A stretch of 64,000 nucleotides of DNA from Clostridiales bacterium (lineage in GTDB: Bacteria; Bacillota; Clostridia; Oscillospirales; Oscillospiraceae). A program made the position numbers and the translations under genes. The DNA lies in the NCBI GenBank assembly GCA_004556965.1, contig SFFE01000013.1, forward strand, positions 1-64,000. The letters run 5' to 3'. This document shows, piece by piece, positions 61,877 to 64,000 of this stretch (positions are counted from its first letter, which is position 1; each line of letters begins with the position of its first letter). The notes under the pieces were generated by a model that saw only the letters and a program-made list of their open reading frames with translations, was not told the DNA's origin and ran no database searches.

Positions 61877-63274
61877 ATGAGTATGAGTAAGCAAACAAAA
61901 ACAACAATCTTTGGAATCCTCGGCGGACTTGTTGTGATGCTGCTGATCGCCTACCTGCCTCCCGTGACGGAAATGATGAGCCGCGCGGCATGGCAGTATC
62001 TGGGGTGCTTTGCATTCATGCTAGTGTGCCTGATTTCCAAAGCGCTGCCGGACTGGGCTGCGATTCTGGCGACGATGGTTCTGCTGCTGACATTCAAAAT
62101 CGGAACGGTTGCAGAAATCACCGCACAGTTCCACGGCACGACCGTCTGGCTTTGCCTGGGCGTGTTCGTTATGTCGATCGGCATCAACAACAGCGGCGTT
62201 ATGAAGCGTCTGGCACTGTGGGTTCTGACGAAGTTCCCCGGCACCTACGGCGGACAGGTGACGGCCATGCTGTTGGCCGGCATCATCACGACCCCCATGA
62301 TCCCCAGCTCCTATGCGAAGACCTCCATTATGGCGCCCCTGATCGGTCAGGTGTGCCAGGCTGTCGGCGCTGAGCCGAACACCAAGGCTGCACGCGGCCT
62401 GTGGTTCGCAAACTTCATTGGTACCTATACCCTCGGTGTTGCGTTCATGTCCGGCTCCGCGTTTGTCGCGCTGATGATCGGCTTCATGGGTGGACTCACC
62501 TTCACCTGGGGTTCCTGGCTGAAGTGCACCATCGTGTGGTACATCGCCATGATCATTCTGGTCTATATTTACTGCGCGATCATTTGCAAGCCGAAAGAGA
62601 AGCTCGCCGGCGACGTGTCCTTCCTGAAGGAACAGTATAAGGCGCTTGGCCCTGTCAGCAGCAATGAAAAGAAGGGCATGGTCATCATTATTGTTGCTGT
62701 TATCCTCTGGATCACGCAGAAGCTCCACGGCGTGGATGCCGGTTTCATTGCGCTCGCGGCTGACGTTGCGTTCATCGCCTGCGGCCTGATGACCGCGCCG
62801 GAAGTGAATGCGAAGGGTCAGTGGACACTGCTTCTGTTCATCGGCGGCGTTCTCGGCATTGCGGGCTTCATGTCCACCACCGGCGTGAGCGCTTGGCTCT
62901 CCGCCATTCTCGGCCCCATCTTTGCGCCGATCATGAGCAGCCCGTACATCTTCGTTCCTGCTCTGTGCGTCATTACGTTCGCACTCCGTTATGTGATCGT
63001 ATCCCAGACCTGCGGCCTGACCATTATGATTGCGATTTTTGGACCTTTGATGGAGGCGCACGGAATGAGCATGTTCATTCTGGTGTTCGTCTACTGGATG
63101 ATGAGCAGCGCGTGGAACACCAACTACATGAGCCCCCCGGTGCTCGGCTTCGTCAAGATGGCCGGCTGCATGGACTACCCCTGCGCACAGAAGGCTTCTT
63201 ATGCATACACCGTTATGACGCTCATCGCGATGACCGTCAGCGTTCCCCTGTGGCAGGTAATCGGCCTCTGCTGA
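61877..63274 (+). CDS. SLC13/DASS-type anion:sodium symporter family transporter
   Basis: This 465-residue membrane protein has 11-12 hydrophobic segments. The DASS/SLC13-like family is suggested by the paired re-entrant motifs. The first half has NNSGVMKRLALWVL and GIITTPMIPSSYAKTSIMAP followed by LIGQVC. The second half has MSSAWNTNYMSPPVLGFVKM. It takes up carboxylates with sodium and is the likely importer for the acid handled by the cluster. AAGGAG lies 8 bases before the ATG. A strong terminator follows. Citrate or other carboxylate specificity cannot be decided. Confidence 0.85.
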   Translation: MSMSKQTKTTIFGILGGLVVMLLIAYLPPVTEMMSRAAWQYLGCFAFMLVCLISKALPDWAAILATMVLLLTFKIGTVAEITAQFHGTTVWLCLGVFVMSIGINNSGVMKRLALWVLTKFPGTYGGQVTAMLLAGIITTPMIPSSYAKTSIMAPLIGQVCQAVGAEPNTKAARGLWFANFIGTYTLGVAFMSGSAFVALMIGFMGGLTFTWGSWLKCTIVWYIAMIILVYIYCAIICKPKEKLAGDVSFLKEQYKALGPVSSNEKKGMVIIIVAVILWITQKLHGVDAGFIALAADVAFIACGLMTAPEVNAKGQWTLLLFIGGVLGIAGFMSTTGVSAWLSAILGPIFAPIMSSPYIFVPALCVITFALRYVIVSQTCGLTIMIAIFGPLMEAHGMSMFILVFVYWMMSSAWNTNYMSPPVLGFVKMAGCMDYPCAQKASYAYTVMTLIAMTVSVPLWQVIGLC

Positions 63275-63294
63275 TTTCCCCCGGTTTCATACAA

Positions 63295-63336
63295 GCACAA
63301 AAAACAGACAGGCTCCGGCCTGTCTGTTTTTGTGCA
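63295..63336 (+). terminator. Terminator after the transporter gene
   Basis: AAAACAGACAGGC (63301-63313) and GCCTGTCTGTTTT (63318-63330) pair around TCCG. A longer GCACAA/TTGTGC base extends the stem, with a T-rich end. Confidence 0.9.
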
Positions 63337-63408
63337 GAAAAACCGTGCATTTTATCAGCAGTCGTGATAAGATGCTGTTATTTCACGAAAAGGAAGAATT
63401 ACGGGACC

Positions 63409-64000
63409 ATGGCATCTGTCACAACACAAATTACGGAGAATTTATTTACCTTTCAGATTCCTCTGCCCAACAACCCGCTGAAATGGCTGAACTGCTATGT
63501 CATCAAAGATACCAGCGGGCGCAATCTCCTGATTGATACGGGCTTTCGCTGCAAGCCCTGTCAGGACGCCCTGTTCGCCGGGATCCGGGAGCTTTCACTT
63601 GATTTGGAGCAGACCGACGTCCTGCTGACCCATCTGCATTCCGACCACAGCGGCAACGCCGACGTCCTTCAGAAGCTCGGCTGCCGGATCCTGATGTCGG
63701 AAAAGGACTATGACGTGATCAGACACGGCGGTTGGACCGATACCGAGACGCTTTTCCACCGGGCGGGTATGACGGCGGAGATCCTGAAAAACGTGCAGGC
63801 ACGCAATCCAGCCGTTTTGTACGCGCCTGAGCGCTTTTCCGCAGAGATCGTCGAGGACGGCGATGTGCTTTCCTATGGCGGCTACCGGCTGGAGTGCCTG
63901 GAGGTGCCCGGCCACAGCCCCGGAAACCTCTGCCTGTACTGCCGGGATCGGCGCATCATGTTCACCGGAGACCATGTGCTGTTTGACATTACGCCGAACA
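63409..64000 (+). CDS. Metallo-beta-lactamase-fold hydrolase, 3' end outside window
   Basis: The first 197 codons of an MBL-fold protein are present; the frame is still open at the window edge. The metal motif LLTHLHSDHSGNADVLQK (HxHxDH) and the later VPGHSPGNLCLYC and FTGDHVLFDITPN are typical of glyoxalase-II-like hydrolases. The N-terminus MASVTTQITENLFTFQIPLP is complete, with AGGAAG upstream. In this cluster it could hydrolyse a CoA thioester or lactone intermediate, but that is inference. Confidence 0.85.
   Translation, partial: MASVTTQITENLFTFQIPLPNNPLKWLNCYVIKDTSGRNLLIDTGFRCKPCQDALFAGIRELSLDLEQTDVLLTHLHSDHSGNADVLQKLGCRILMSEKDYDVIRHGGWTDTETLFHRAGMTAEILKNVQARNPAVLYAPERFSAEIVEDGDVLSYGGYRLECLEVPGHSPGNLCLYCRDRRIMFTGDHVLFDITPN

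Noticed and set aside
1..64000. CRISPR array, tRNA or rRNA genes
   Set aside because: I found no regularly spaced repeats and no cloverleaf or rRNA-like conserved stretch by eye; a covariance-model scan would be needed to exclude small RNAs fully.

Overview
The window looks like a chromosome segment of a GC-rich anaerobic gut-type member of the Clostridia, most likely near the Oscillospiraceae. This is inferred from gene content: RNase Y, a CIRCE-controlled groESL, guanine and cobalamin riboswitches, SLH surface proteins, ECF vitamin transport, BMP-type nucleoside import, an AzlCD pair, FliB, and an enoate-reductase-like flavoenzyme. No rRNA, tRNA or CRISPR array was recognised.

Bases 1 to about 10,000 are one end of an integrated mobile element, visibly more AT-rich than the rest. 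It carries element-type regulators (a partial small HTH-like gene, a sigma-70-like factor, an excisionase-like HTH). It also carries a compact five-gene defence operon: DNA cytosine methylase 1, a DUF4928-like putative nuclease, Vsr nickase, methylase 2, and a GHKL (MORC/MutL-like) ATPase fused to a TIR-like domain. A hairpin-rich non-coding gap follows. Last comes a translationally coupled XRE regulator, HEPN/Ymh protein and large serine recombinase, whose reading frame runs across the element/chromosome boundary near 10.0 kb.

From 10 to 34 kb the chromosome holds mostly membrane and transport functions. In order these are an NhaC-like half protein, an MprF-type flippase, a MITE-like repeat, azlCD, an AbrB / methionine gamma-lyase-like / EamA operon, xpt, and a guanine riboswitch ahead of a four-gene purine nucleoside ABC importer. 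A cobalamin riboswitch (minus strand) then drives a five-gene vitamin B12 uptake operon. That operon encodes an SLH-anchored protein combining both folds of mammalian intrinsic factor/transcobalamin, a second DUF4430 protein, EcfT, a fused EcfAA' and EcfS. Next are a glycoside-hydrolase-like protein, rpiB, a PMT-type glycosyltransferase and rny.

From 34 to 53 kb there is an 890-residue repeat-containing membrane-anchored protein and a deletion scar where a sensor kinase and a Cthe_2159-type protein have both lost their 5' ends. These are followed by an XRE-membrane regulator, a deacetylase / small membrane protein / FliB operon, a frameshifted nitrilase, groESL, a lipid kinase, a second MITE-like repeat, an RNA methyltransferase, aroC, a two-component system and an HtrA protease.

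From 53.7 kb to the end lies an apparent catabolic or electron-accepting gene cluster for an unidentified unsaturated carboxylic acid. It comprises a PucR-type regulator, an acyl-CoA ligase, a CaiE-like gamma-carbonic-anhydrase protein, a BaiCD/2-enoate-reductase-like flavoenzyme, an NMO/FabK-like flavoprotein, an SLC13-type transporter and a partial metallo-beta-lactamase-fold hydrolase.
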